Assembly (NCBI GenBank): GCA_965227335.1
Contig: CBDDFV010000001.1
Coordinates: 620,001-684,000, forward strand
DNA from: CBDDFV01 sp965227335
GTDB lineage: Bacteria > Planctomycetota > Phycisphaerae > Phycisphaerales > SM1A02
DNA: 64,000 nucleotides
Direction of reading: 5' to 3'
This document shows, one piece after another, positions 1 to 8,423 of the stretch (its first letter is position 1; each line of letters begins with the position of its first letter). The position numbers and the translations under genes were made by a program. Below the pieces are notes generated by a model, which saw only the letters and a list, made by a program, of their open reading frames with translations, searched no databases and had not been told where the DNA came from.

Positions 1-987
1 CGCCGCCGGCGGCTCGACGTCCGCGTCCGCCGGATCGATCTCGTCCCACGTCCCGCCCAGCATCAGCCCATCGCTCCGCGGAATCAGGTACGACTCGTCG
101 AACTGCGCGATCCAGTTTACCGCCGCCTGCGGACGCACCTTCACCAACTGGCCGCGCACGCCGAACATCGCGCTGTCCCGCGCGACCGACGCCGCGCCGA
201 GACCGAGGCAGTTCACGACGACCGGCGCGCCCAGCGTCGCGAAGTCGTCGACCCCCGCGAACGTCCGCTCGACGATCCGGCCGCCCGCCGCGCGAACATC
301 ATCCAGCAGCGCGGCGAGGTATTTCGGCGTTTCCACCCGCCACGTTTCGAATCGTCGGCCCGGACGCGGATCGAACGGCGCGCGGTCCAGCGTCGTCAGG
401 TTCGCTTCCCGCATGATCTCGTCCGGCAGGTCGAACACCATGTGGGGAATGTCGCCCGCGATGTACGCCGCCATCCGTTCGACGCCGTAGCGCGGCTGAT
501 CGACCAGCCCCCGGAAGCGACGCCACGAGACGAGCACCGACGTGTCGAACCGCGTGCGGGCGGCGTCCGACTCGCCTCGGTCCGTCGCGACCGGCCACCA
601 CATCGCCGCCGCGATGTTCGATGTCGTGTGCGGCGGCAGGTCGCGGGCGTGAATCGTCACGTCGTAGCCACGCTCGAGCAGCAGGATGGCCGTGGAGAGC
701 CCGATCACGCCCGCGCCGGCGATCGCCACGGGCGCGCCGGATTCGAGGCGTTCGGCGACGGCGTCCGCCGCGTGGTGGGCCGCCCCCCACGAGAGGGTCA
801 CCCCGGCCCCGCCGTGGCCATAGTTGTGGATGATCGTGACCCCGTCGGGTCGCGGCTCGACTTCGAAGCGGGGCCCGCCGTGTCGGCACGGTCGCACGCC
901 CCACGCGCGGCCGATGACGTCGGCGTCCGTCAGGGCGGGCGCCGTCAGCGAGCGGGCGGGGTCGATGGCGGGGGGCGGTGTGGTCAT
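1..987 (-). CDS. D-amino-acid-oxidase-like FAD oxidoreductase, segment-permuted, C-terminus cut by window edge
   Basis: An unbroken frame of 329 codons runs from an ATG at 987 off the left edge. Residues 30-68 hold GVRPCRHGG and HNYGHGGAGVTLSWG, which in D-amino-acid oxidases lie near the C-terminus and contact the substrate carboxylate (Arg, here R32) and FAD. They are followed directly by the dinucleotide-binding GAGVIG (residues 91-96), normally at the extreme N-terminus. The rest follows normal order, including SYLIPRSDGLMLGGTWD near the end of the visible part. By family it should oxidise an amino or imino acid with FAD. The order looks like a circular permutation (inference). Whether a second copy of the C-terminal motif follows cannot be seen. 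Substrate unknown. Confidence 0.85.
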   Translation of the reverse strand, partial: MTTPPPAIDPARSLTAPALTDADVIGRAWGVRPCRHGGPRFEVEPRPDGVTIIHNYGHGGAGVTLSWGAAHHAADAVAERLESGAPVAIAGAGVIGLSTAILLLERGYDVTIHARDLPPHTTSNIAAAMWWPVATDRGESDAARTRFDTSVLVSWRRFRGLVDQPRYGVERMAAYIAGDIPHMVFDLPDEIMREANLTTLDRAPFDPRPGRRFETWRVETPKYLAALLDDVRAAGGRIVERTFAGVDDFATLGAPVVVNCLGLGAASVARDSAMFGVRGQLVKVRPQAAVNWIAQFDESYLIPRSDGLMLGGTWDEIDPADADVEPPAA

Positions 988-1107
988 GGATACTGCCCGC
1001 ATGGTAGACCAGACGGAGCGGCCGGTGAACCGGCCGTGGAGTGCGAGAAGCGAGTGTGCGGCTGGCCCGCCGCAACGGAGCGGCGAAACTAGCCAAAGGG
1101 CTCCGGA

Positions 1108-2406
1108 GTGAGCTTGCGAAGGGATCTCCATCTCTTCGGGGCGGTCGTGACGGGGCTCGGCTCGATCATCGGAACCGGCGTGTTCGTCAGCCTCGCGATC
1201 GGCGCCGAGGCCGCCGGGGCGTGGGTGCTTCCGGCGATCATTGTCGCAGGCGGTCTCGCCCTGGCGAACGGGTTGAGCAGCGCGCAGTTGGCCGCGCGTC
1301 ATCCGGTGAGCGGGGGGACGTACGAGTACGCGCGTCGGGAGCTGACCCCCGCGCTCGGGTTCGCCGCCGGCTGGATGTTCCTGGCGGCGAAGAGTGCGTC
1401 GGCCGCGACCGCGGCGCTCGGCTTCGCGTCGTACCTCGGTCACGCGGCGGGCTGGTCGGTCGTGAACGTCGGCGTCGCGCTGGTGGCGGTGGTGGTGGTG
1501 ACGGCAGTGATTCTCGCGGGCGTGCGGCGGACGGCGCGCGTGAACGCGGTGCTGGTGACGATCTCGCTCGGCGCGCTGGCGACGTTCATCATCGCCGGTT
1601 GGCGTCAGGCGTGGGCGGGGGCGTCGGTGCATGTGGTGGAGGCGTTGCAGACGTCGGGGTCGGACGCGTGGCGTCCCGCGCTGGAGGCGACGGCGCTGAT
1701 GTTCGTGGCGTACACGGGGTACGGGCGGATCGCGACGATGGGGGAGGAGGTCGCCGCGCCGGAGCGGACGATCCCACGGGCGATCATGGTGACGATGGCG
1801 GTGACGGCGACGGCGTACGTGCTGACGGCGTTCGTTGCGATCGGGGCCGCGGGAGCGTCGTCGTTTGGTTCGACGGTGGCGGGGTCGGGCGAGGCGGCGC
1901 CGCTGGAGCGCATCGCCGCGCTGGTGTCGGGCTCGACCGTGGCGTTGATCGTGTCGATCGGCGCGATCGTCGCGATGCTCGGCGTGCTGCTGAATCTGCT
2001 GCTCGGGTTGTCGCGGGTGTGGCTCGCGATGGGGCGCGGCGGCGACATGCCGAAGCGGCTGGAGAAGGTCGATGCGATGAGCGGCGCCCCGGTGGCGGCG
2101 GTGGTCGTCGCCGCGATCACGGTGGGGGCGTTGACGATGATCGGCGACGTGCGCACGACGTGGTCATTCAGCGCGTTCACGGTGCTGATCTACTACGCGC
2201 TGACAAACGCCTCGGCGCTGCGGTTGTCAAAGGATGCGCGGCGTTACCCGCGCTGGATCGCGTGGCTGGGCGTGGCGGGGTGTCTGGGTCTGGCGTTCAC
2301 GGTGACGCCGGCCGTGTGGATGGCGGGGTGCGGGCTGCTCGCCGCGGGGTTCGTCTGGCGGGCGGTGTGGCGGGGGGCGACGGATCGCGCGGCGCGTGCC
2401 GGCTGA
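1108..2406 (+). CDS. APC-family amino-acid permease
   Basis: This 432-residue, very hydrophobic protein has the N-terminal signature GSIIGTGVFV (about residues 16-25) of the amino acid-polyamine-organocation superfamily, in which this unwound helix contacts the substrate amino group. About twelve membrane helices are expected, and the hydrophobic stretches fit. A basic cytoplasmic loop (AMGRGGDMPKRLEKV) sits near residue 310, where APC transporters usually carry one. The start is a GTG preceded by CGGAG; no better start was seen. It is divergent from the oxidoreductase and followed 20 nt later by tsaB. Substrate not predictable; neighbouring an amino-acid-oxidase-like gene is suggestive only. 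Confidence 0.88.
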   Translation: MSLRRDLHLFGAVVTGLGSIIGTGVFVSLAIGAEAAGAWVLPAIIVAGGLALANGLSSAQLAARHPVSGGTYEYARRELTPALGFAAGWMFLAAKSASAATAALGFASYLGHAAGWSVVNVGVALVAVVVVTAVILAGVRRTARVNAVLVTISLGALATFIIAGWRQAWAGASVHVVEALQTSGSDAWRPALEATALMFVAYTGYGRIATMGEEVAAPERTIPRAIMVTMAVTATAYVLTAFVAIGAAGASSFGSTVAGSGEAAPLERIAALVSGSTVALIVSIGAIVAMLGVLLNLLLGLSRVWLAMGRGGDMPKRLEKVDAMSGAPVAAVVVAAITVGALTMIGDVRTTWSFSAFTVLIYYALTNASALRLSKDARRYPRWIAWLGVAGCLGLAFTVTPAVWMAGCGLLAAGFVWRAVWRGATDRAARAG

Positions 2407-2414
2407 GCCTTCCG

Positions 2415-2420
2415 TACCAT
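2415..2420 (+). promoter_or_regulatory. TACCAT -10-like box, 6 nt before tsaB start
   Basis: TACCAT ends 6 nt before the GTG of tsaB and no Shine-Dalgarno sequence is visible. That spacing would put the transcription start at or next to the start codon, as in leaderless mRNAs. Inferred from spacing and from the same arrangement at several other genes in this window. Confidence 0.4.
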
Positions 2421-2426
2421 GTCCCC

Positions 2427-3137
2427 GTGACCCCCATCCTCCTCGCCATCGAATCCTCGCAGCGCGACGCCTCCGTCGCGGCGGGTCCGTGGGATCAGGC
2501 CGAACCCGTCGACTCGGAGCCCATCCACAGCGGGAAACGACACGATGACGACGCCCTCGCGGCGATCGATCGGCTGTGGTCGCGCCAGGGGTGGGCGCGG
2601 ACGGATCTCGACGCCGTCGCGGTCTCGATCGGACCCGGCGGGTTTACCGGACTTCGGATCGCGGTCGCCACCGCCAAGGGTCTGGCGATCGCACGCGGGG
2701 CGAAGGTGATCGCGGCGCCGAGTGCGCTGACGATCGCGATGGCGTCCGCCGCGCCGACGATGCGACGGGTCCTGGTGCTCCTTGCGGCGAAGCGTGGCCG
2801 GGCCTGGGCCGTCGTCGCGGAGCGTCAGGAAGGAAGCCCGTGGCGGCTCGTGGACGAGGGGGGCGTGATCGGACGGTCCGAGATCGACGCCGCCGCGCCG
2901 GGGCTGGACGGCGTGATCGCGGACGCGTATGCGCCGGAGGAGATGATCGACGCATCGCGAGCGGGGGGGTGTCCGATCATCGAGCCCGTGACGAGCGCGG
3001 CGGCGGTCTGGCGGTTCGGCCGCGCACGTCTCGAGTCGGGCGACGTCGACGATTCCCGGACACTTGCGCCGTGGTATCCGCGTGAGCCGGAGGCGGTGAC
3101 GATCTGGCGCGAGCGTCGGGGGCAGGAAAAGTCGTAG
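2427..3137 (+). CDS. tsaB: tRNA threonylcarbamoyladenosine biosynthesis protein TsaB
   Basis: TsaB is the non-catalytic ASKHA-fold partner of TsaD, needed for t6A37 modification of ANN-decoding tRNAs in the cytoplasm. The 236-residue protein starts MTPILLAIESSQRDASVA and has the family hallmark SIGPGGFTGLRIAVATAKGLA around residues 71-91. The length fits the family. The GTG at 2427 is the only start placing the ILAIESS strand at the N-terminus. It lacks a Shine-Dalgarno and sits 6 nt after TACCAT. A longer frame runs in from upstream but is only an extension through the permease gene. TsaD and TsaE are not in the window. Confidence 0.92.
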   Translation: MTPILLAIESSQRDASVAAGPWDQAEPVDSEPIHSGKRHDDDALAAIDRLWSRQGWARTDLDAVAVSIGPGGFTGLRIAVATAKGLAIARGAKVIAAPSALTIAMASAAPTMRRVLVLLAAKRGRAWAVVAERQEGSPWRLVDEGGVIGRSEIDAAAPGLDGVIADAYAPEEMIDASRAGGCPIIEPVTSAAAVWRFGRARLESGDVDDSRTLAPWYPREPEAVTIWRERRGQEKS

Positions 3138-3351
3138 CGGGGTCGGTCGGGGCCGCGCGATAACACGGCGGACGGCGCGTGCTCTTCCCGGCGCGATCGG
3201 ACCAGTCGCCCGGCGGCGGGAAGCGGGGGGGTGTTCGGGGTGAAGTAATGCAAAGGAGACGCCGACGATGCTCCCGTCAAGCTGGGCAGTCTGGGTTGCA
3301 TGCGTAATCCGGGGAAGACTGGCGGCGGGGCGGAGGAGGAGAGGGAACCGC

Positions 3352-3948
3352 ATGGCGAAGAGTCATGATCTCAAGGAGCTGGCCAAGAAGCAGGTCTTCA
3401 CGACCGGCGAGGCGGCGGAGCTGTGCAAGGTGTCGCAGCAGACGATCATCCGTTGTTTTGACAGCGGTCGTCTGAACGGATTCCGCGTCCCGGGGTCGCG
3501 GTTCCGCCGCATTCCGCGGCCGGATCTCGTGCGCTTCATGAAGGAGAACGAGATCCCGACGGATGTCCTGGACTCCCGGATCAAGCGCATCCTGATCGTG
3601 GACGACGACGAGCAGATCGTGAGTCTCCTCGCGGACGTGCTCGGCAAGGACGAGCGGTTCGAGATCGAGACGGCGAGCACGGGGTACGACGCGGGTCTGC
3701 TGACCGAGCAGTTCCGTCCGCACGTGGTGCTGCTGGACTACATGCTCCCGGACGTCAACGGCAACCTGGTCTGTCAGCGGATCCGTTCGAACGAGGAACT
3801 CGAGGACATCAAGATCATCTTCGTCTCGGGCGTGGTGAACGAGGACGAAGTGCGCGGCCTGCTCGACGCGGGGGCGGACGAGTTCCTGAAGAAGCCGTTC
3901 AACGTCGATCATCTCGTCGAGCGGCTGGAGACGCTGCTGTCGCTCTGA
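3352..3948 (+). CDS. Response regulator with N-terminal excisionase/MerR-like DNA-binding domain
   Basis: This protein has 198 residues. Residues 10-70 (FTTGEAAELCKVSQQTIIRCFDSGRLNGFRVPGSRFRRI, broken here for reference) look like the winged helix-turn-helix used by excisionase/AlpA proteins. Residues about 80-198 are a complete receiver domain with the acidic triad VDDDE, phospho-acceptor D129 (LLDYMLP) and the KKPF lysine near the end. This is inverted relative to ordinary response regulators, which carry the receiver first. GGAGGAGGAGAGGG precedes the ATG at 3352. An in-frame ATG at 3268 also has AAGGAG 9 nt upstream and would add 28 poorly structured residues. It is followed by an HDOD/histidine-kinase gene, its likely partner. 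Confidence 0.88.
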   Translation: MAKSHDLKELAKKQVFTTGEAAELCKVSQQTIIRCFDSGRLNGFRVPGSRFRRIPRPDLVRFMKENEIPTDVLDSRIKRILIVDDDEQIVSLLADVLGKDERFEIETASTGYDAGLLTEQFRPHVVLLDYMLPDVNGNLVCQRIRSNEELEDIKIIFVSGVVNEDEVRGLLDAGADEFLKKPFNVDHLVERLETLLSL

Positions 3949-3992
3949 GTCGTTCCTGATCGAAGCCACGAGCCCGCCCGGGAGAACCCACG

Positions 3993-6212
3993 ATGACGGC
4001 GAACGCGTCGAATGCGTCCAGCAGTGATCCGACGCCGGATCAGGTCGAGCTGCGTCTGCAGCAACTCGACAGCCTGCCGACGCTCGGGGCGGTCGCGGTG
4101 CGGGTGCTCGAAGTGACGTCGAACGATGCGTCGCAGGCGAAGGAAGTCGCGGCGTTGATCGGGAGCGATCCGGCGCTCGCCGCGCGGGTGCTCAAGCTCG
4201 CCCGTTGCGATGTGCGGGCCCGCTCGTCGAATATTCCCTCGATCGATCGCGCGGTGGTGCTGCTCGGCTTCGACGCCGTGCGCTCCGCGGTGTTGTCGGT
4301 GCAGGTCTTCGACATGCTTGAGTCGGAGGCGGATCTGCGTCCGGGGACGGCGGATCCGCGGGAGGACGTCTTCGATCGCGCGGCGTTCTGGCGGCACTGC
4401 ATCGCGACGGCCGAAGCGGCCCAGGCCGTGGCCCGGCGTCGCGACGGCGAGGGTCCGCCGGTCGATCCGAACGAAGCGTTCATCGCGGGTCTGCTCCACG
4501 ACGTCGGCGCACTGGCGTTGCATCTGGTCGCGCCGGACGCGTTCGGACGCGCGTGTCGCATGGCGGACACGGGACTCGTGCCGCTCGACCAGGCGTGTCG
4601 GCGGCAGCTCGGCATCGACGCGGCGGCGGCGGGGAAGCGTCTGGCGGAGCGATGGGGTCTGCCCGCGCGGCTGATCGACGCGATCTGGCTCCACGGTCAG
4701 CCGGCGGAGGCGTCGTCGCTGGCGGAGGACTCGGCGGGACTCGTGGCGGCGGTGACGGCGGGCGATGCGCTCGCCCGGCATCAGCATCTCGCGCCGGCGG
4801 GACAGCCGCCGTTGCGTGGCGAGCGATTCACGTCGGCGGTGCGCGGGGTTGGCGACGAGGTGATGCAGGAGATCGCGGGCGGTCTGCATCCGGCGACCGC
4901 CGCGCGGGCGGAGGCGCTGGGTCTGGACGAGCCGAGCGGCGACCATCTGTTGTTGCGATCGATTCAGCGTGCGAACGAGGTGCTGGGTCAGTTGAACATT
5001 TCGATGCAGCACCAGGCGGACGCCGCGCGTCTTCGGGGGTGTCTGATCGACGAGGTCGGGACGTTTCTGGACGAGGCGGCTCGGGCGTCGGCGCCGACGG
5101 AGATGTTGGGGTGCGTGGTGCGTTCGGTGCGTCGGATGGGCGGGGGCGAGGTGTTCGTGGCGTGGCGTCGTTCGCCGGACGACGGTGGTTGGACGCGTCT
5201 GACGTATGCGTCGTCGGGTCGTCTGGAGGCGGCGGAGGAGGTATCCGGCGCGGGGTGGTCGGACGTCGAATCGGACGCGCAACTTTCGCGCGAGGCGTTG
5301 CGTGACGCGTCGACGGCGGCGTGTCGCGAGGCGTGGGTGGTGCACCGGACGGATCGGGAGTGCGTGGTTCTTGCGCACGATGCGACGTTTGGTCCGGAGA
5401 CGGATGCGGAGGGGCATTCATTTCTGGGTCGGGCGTATCGGACGGCGATGGCGTCGTCGGAGGCGCGGGCGTTGGCGTCGCGTCGGAGCGAGCGTCTGGC
5501 GGCGGCGACGCGGGCGTTGGCGGCGCAGCAGGAGGAGGTTGCGCGTCATCGGGCCCTGGCCACGCTGGGGGAGGTGGCGGCCGGCGCCGCGCACGAGATG
5601 AACAACCCGCTGACGGTGATTTGCGGACGTTCGCAAGTTCTTGCGGCGCGGCTGGAAGGCGACGATCGGGAGACGGCGTCGCAGATTGCGGAGCAGGCGT
5701 CGCAGTTGAGCGACATGATCACGCAGTTGCGTCGGGTGGCGGAGCCGGCGTCTCCGAATCTGTCGTCGACGGCGGTCGCGCCGATCGTGCGCGACGCGGC
5801 GGCGCGGGTTCCGGGAATGCCTTCGTTCACGCTGGAGTCGGCGCCTGATGCGCGTCCGATTCCCGCGGATCCGGAGCAGTTGGCCGTCACGATCGAAGCG
5901 CTGCTCCGCAACGCGGCGGAATCGCCCGGTTGCACTTCAATCCGCGTGACCATCGACCGATGGAAGATCGTGGTCACGGACGACGGGTCCGGCCTGTCGG
6001 AGCATGAGATGCAGCACGCGTTTGATCCCTTCTTCAGTTCGAAACCGGCCGGCCGTCAGCCGGGTCTCGGACTCGCCGTCGCCCGACGGTACGTGGACGG
6101 GATGGGCGGACGCATCGAACTCGAGAACGGTCCGGATGGCGGGGCGAGCGCGACGATCTGGTTTGCGCCCGAGCACGCCAACCCCATGACCACGGAGCGC
6201 GGCGCCGCGTAA
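3993..6212 (+). CDS. HDOD-domain / histidine kinase fusion protein
   Basis: This 739-residue cytoplasmic protein shows no membrane helix. Residues about 15-260 form an HDOD domain with an intact HD pair in GLLHDVGALAL. Residues about 320-500 are a variable region that could be a degenerate GAF-type sensor. The kinase core follows: phospho-acceptor H534 in AAHEMNNPLT, an N-box (ALLRNAAES), G1 (VVTDDGSGLS), an F-box (DPFFSSK) and G2 (GLGLAVARR). All catalytic motifs are present, so it should autophosphorylate and pass phosphate to a receiver protein. It lies 44 nt after the receiver-HTH gene and 27 nt before the REC/GAF gene, so the three are probably co-transcribed. The signal is unknown. Confidence 0.88.
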   Translation: MTANASNASSSDPTPDQVELRLQQLDSLPTLGAVAVRVLEVTSNDASQAKEVAALIGSDPALAARVLKLARCDVRARSSNIPSIDRAVVLLGFDAVRSAVLSVQVFDMLESEADLRPGTADPREDVFDRAAFWRHCIATAEAAQAVARRRDGEGPPVDPNEAFIAGLLHDVGALALHLVAPDAFGRACRMADTGLVPLDQACRRQLGIDAAAAGKRLAERWGLPARLIDAIWLHGQPAEASSLAEDSAGLVAAVTAGDALARHQHLAPAGQPPLRGERFTSAVRGVGDEVMQEIAGGLHPATAARAEALGLDEPSGDHLLLRSIQRANEVLGQLNISMQHQADAARLRGCLIDEVGTFLDEAARASAPTEMLGCVVRSVRRMGGGEVFVAWRRSPDDGGWTRLTYASSGRLEAAEEVSGAGWSDVESDAQLSREALRDASTAACREAWVVHRTDRECVVLAHDATFGPETDAEGHSFLGRAYRTAMASSEARALASRRSERLAAATRALAAQQEEVARHRALATLGEVAAGAAHEMNNPLTVICGRSQVLAARLEGDDRETASQIAEQASQLSDMITQLRRVAEPASPNLSSTAVAPIVRDAAARVPGMPSFTLESAPDARPIPADPEQLAVTIEALLRNAAESPGCTSIRVTIDRWKIVVTDDGSGLSEHEMQHAFDPFFSSKPAGRQPGLGLAVARRYVDGMGGRIELENGPDGGASATIWFAPEHANPMTTERGAA

Positions 6213-6239
6213 GCGCGCCAACAACGAGAGGGAGTCCCG

Positions 6240-7433
6240 GTGTTGAATTCCTGGCGAAAGCGACAACCAAGCGAGCCCATCCTGCCGCAGGGTCCGGCCT
6301 TCGAGCCGGCGGACGTTGAACTGTCCGCCCGTGAAGAAGGACCGGGGCGGGCGCTCCTTGTCTATCCCGGGCGGGCCTGGGACGACGATCTCGCGGCCGC
6401 CCTTCGCGCCGCCGGGTGGGAGTGTGCGTGTGTGCTGAATCTCGAGCAGGCGGAGGCCGCGCTCGAGACCGGGACGTTCGATCTCGTGATCACGGACGTG
6501 CATCTGACCGACGGGACGGGGCTTGATCTCGCCGAAGGTCTGCCGGCGAACGCGTCGGCGAAGGCGGTGCTCGTGAACGCGGGCGGCGTCGACGGCGAGA
6601 CCGCGATCCGTGCGATGCAGCACGGCGTGCTCGATCTGGTCGCGTTGCCGATCGACGCGGTCGACTTCGTGCAGCGGATGGGGGAGGCGCTGCGCAAGTC
6701 GCGTGACGAGCAGCAGCGTCAGTCGGATCTTCGCCATCTGAAGTCGCTGTGCCGAAAGCTGCACGACGCCCGCAACGAGGTTTCGGCCCAGGTCGACACG
6801 TTGTGTCATGACCTCGCCGACGCGTACCGCGAGATCGCGGACCAGATGAACGAGGTCGCGATGTCGTCGGAGTTCCGCACGCTGATCAGTCAGGAGCTGG
6901 ACATCGAGGACCTTCTGCGGACGGCCCTCGAGTACATGCTCACCAAGACGGGACCGACGAACGCGGCGATCTTCCTGCCCAACGCGGCGAACGAGTTTGC
7001 GCTCGGCGCGTACGTGAATTACGACCTGCCCCGTGATTCGATCGGGTTCCTGCTCGATCACATGGCGAACCAGGTGTGTCCGACGCTGGGCGAGACGTCC
7101 GAGATCCAGACGTTCGAGCACGAGGGGGAGCTCGAGGACTTCCTCGGCGTGGCCCCGGGCGGGCTGGGCGACTGCGAGGTCGCGGCGTTCGCGTGTCGGC
7201 ACGAGGACGAGTGTCTCGCGACGTTCTTCCTGTTCCGGCGCAGGAGCGAGCCGTTCGATCCGACGCTGCTGAACCTGATCGAGACGCTCCGTCCGATCTT
7301 CGCGGAGCAGGTCACGAAGGTGATCAACGTCCATCACCGCTGCGAAGCGGAGTGGCCCGAGGACGACTACAGCGTCGAGGACGATCTCGAGGACGATTAC
7401 GACAACTACGGCTTCGGCGGGCTCGCCGCGTAA
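6240..7433 (+). CDS. Degenerate receiver domain protein with coiled coil and GAF-like domain
   Basis: This 397-residue protein has three parts. Residues about 37-155 have a receiver fold with D86 (LVITDVHL) kept. The acidic pair that binds magnesium is replaced by LLVYPGR, and the conserved KP motif reads LPID, so normal phosphorylation is doubtful. Residues about 155-210 are a heptad-rich, charged segment compatible with a coiled coil. Residues about 215-365 resemble a GAF domain (SQELDIEDLLRTALEYML... FFLFRRRSEPFD). The tail is strongly acidic. GTG at 6240 is used with GGGAG 5 nt upstream; TTG at 6243 is possible. A UUCG-loop terminator follows, closing the three-gene module. Confidence 0.78.
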   Translation: MLNSWRKRQPSEPILPQGPAFEPADVELSAREEGPGRALLVYPGRAWDDDLAAALRAAGWECACVLNLEQAEAALETGTFDLVITDVHLTDGTGLDLAEGLPANASAKAVLVNAGGVDGETAIRAMQHGVLDLVALPIDAVDFVQRMGEALRKSRDEQQRQSDLRHLKSLCRKLHDARNEVSAQVDTLCHDLADAYREIADQMNEVAMSSEFRTLISQELDIEDLLRTALEYMLTKTGPTNAAIFLPNAANEFALGAYVNYDLPRDSIGFLLDHMANQVCPTLGETSEIQTFEHEGELEDFLGVAPGGLGDCEVAAFACRHEDECLATFFLFRRRSEPFDPTLLNLIETLRPIFAEQVTKVINVHHRCEAEWPEDDYSVEDDLEDDYDNYGFGGLAA

Positions 7434-7468
7434 GTCGATTGATCGACAGACCACCGCCACGCGCACGG

Positions 7469-7497
7469 CCCCGGTCTTCGGACCGGGGTTGTCTATT
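7469..7497 (+). terminator. Intrinsic terminator after the signalling module
   Basis: A perfect 8-bp stem (CCCCGGTC / GACCGGGG) is closed by a UUCG tetraloop and followed by TTGTCTATTT. It lies 35 nt past the stop of the REC/GAF gene and may serve the convergent lipoprotein gene as well. Confidence 0.8.
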
Positions 7498-7534
7498 TGC
7501 GCTGAAGTGCGGCCGGCGGGCGTCGGCGCCGACG

Positions 7535-8005
7535 CTACGGCTGAATGCCCGGTCCCGCCCCCGCCCGGAGGACGACGTACATGTCGTCGACGTAGCGTTC
7601 GATCTCCTGCCAGGTGTGGGCGGGGATCGTCCGGCCGCGGGCGGTGAGGCGGACGGTGGGGGGCGAGGCGCTGATCATCTCCACGCGGAAGATGACGCGT
7701 CGATCCTCGCGGCGGGGCTTCGGGTATTCGCCGCCCCAGAGGTCGCGGCGCAGGCGTCGTTCGATCTCGATCCGCTTCGCGTCCTCATCGACCCACGTGT
7801 TGTTTTCGAGGATGACCCAGTCGTTGACGATGGGCTCCCGCGCGACGGCCTTGGCCGTGAACCACACCTGCGGCTCGATGTAGGCCGGAAACTCGACCTC
7901 GCGTGAGACATTGCTGCAGCCGGTCAGGCCCGACGCCGCGACGGCGAGACCGCAGAGCGTGAGCAGAAGGCGGAACGGGCGGGAGCGGGCGGCGGAAGCG
8001 GGCAT
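7535..8005 (-). CDS. Small lipoprotein of unknown function
   Basis: The 156-residue product has a basic N-terminus, a hydrophobic stretch and the lipobox LTGC (C30), so it should be exported and lipidated. The mature part alternates charged and hydrophobic residues (EVEFPAYIEPQVWFTAKAV, then RVIFRVEMISASPPTVRLTARG), suggesting a small beta-rich periplasmic domain. The family is not recognised. GGAG stands upstream of the ATG. It is last in a minus-strand group yebC-acyP-lipoprotein with gaps of 63 and 85 nt. Confidence 0.75.
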   Translation of the reverse strand: MPASAARSRPFRLLLTLCGLAVAASGLTGCSNVSREVEFPAYIEPQVWFTAKAVAREPIVNDWVILENNTWVDEDAKRIEIERRLRRDLWGGEYPKPRREDRRVIFRVEMISASPPTVRLTARGRTIPAHTWQEIERYVDDMYVVLRAGAGPGIQP

Positions 8006-8090
8006 GGCGGGTCGTCTCCGATGCGGGTCCCTCGGGAGCGAGGTCGGCGGATGTCGCAGTCAGCGTATCGGCGATTCGCGGCGGCGGGGT

Positions 8091-8360
8091 TCAGCGACGG
8101 ATCTCGAAGGTGTGGAGACCGGGATCCACCGGGGCGGGTTCGCGGAGCACATCCTCGATATGCGCCCGCATCACGTCCTGCACCGCCGCGAGGAAACGCT
8201 CGATCTCCGCCGGTTCGCCCTGGGCGACGCAGGTCACGTCGCCGCCGGGCTCGTTGCGGACCCAGCCCGCGACGTCGAACCGCGAGGCGATCCGCTCGGT
8301 CGCGGCGCGGAAGCCGACGCCCTGCACGCGGCCGGTGAACACGAACTGCACGCTCTTCAT
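8091..8360 (-). CDS. acyP: Acylphosphatase
   Basis: Cytoplasmic enzyme hydrolysing carboxyl-phosphate bonds of acyl phosphates. The 89-residue length is typical. The signature GRVQGVGFRAAT carries the catalytic arginine (R19), and GWVRNEPGGDV carries the catalytic asparagine (N36). It lies between yebC and a lipoprotein gene on the same strand. No clear Shine-Dalgarno stands before the ATG, so translation may depend on the upstream gene. Confidence 0.93.
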   Translation of the reverse strand: MKSVQFVFTGRVQGVGFRAATERIASRFDVAGWVRNEPGGDVTCVAQGEPAEIERFLAAVQDVMRAHIEDVLREPAPVDPGLHTFEIRR

Positions 8361-8423
8361 ACGCAGGTGGGGGGTTGGAGGTCGGGAACGGGCGTGGTCG
8401 GGGCGACGGCGATGAGCCGCCGC

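Noticed and set aside
1041..3137. 698-codon plus-strand frame covering the permease and tsaB
   Set aside because: Only its C-terminal third is a real protein (TsaB). The rest is the permease gene read in the wrong frame, and its composition (Arg/Gly/Asp) is that of a shadow.
3268..3351. Upstream start (ATG 3268) for the receiver/HTH protein
   Set aside because: It has an AAGGAG site, but adds a Trp/Arg-rich stretch unlike the family, while the ATG at 3352 has a stronger polypurine site and starts the domain correctly. It is kept as an alternative in the entry.
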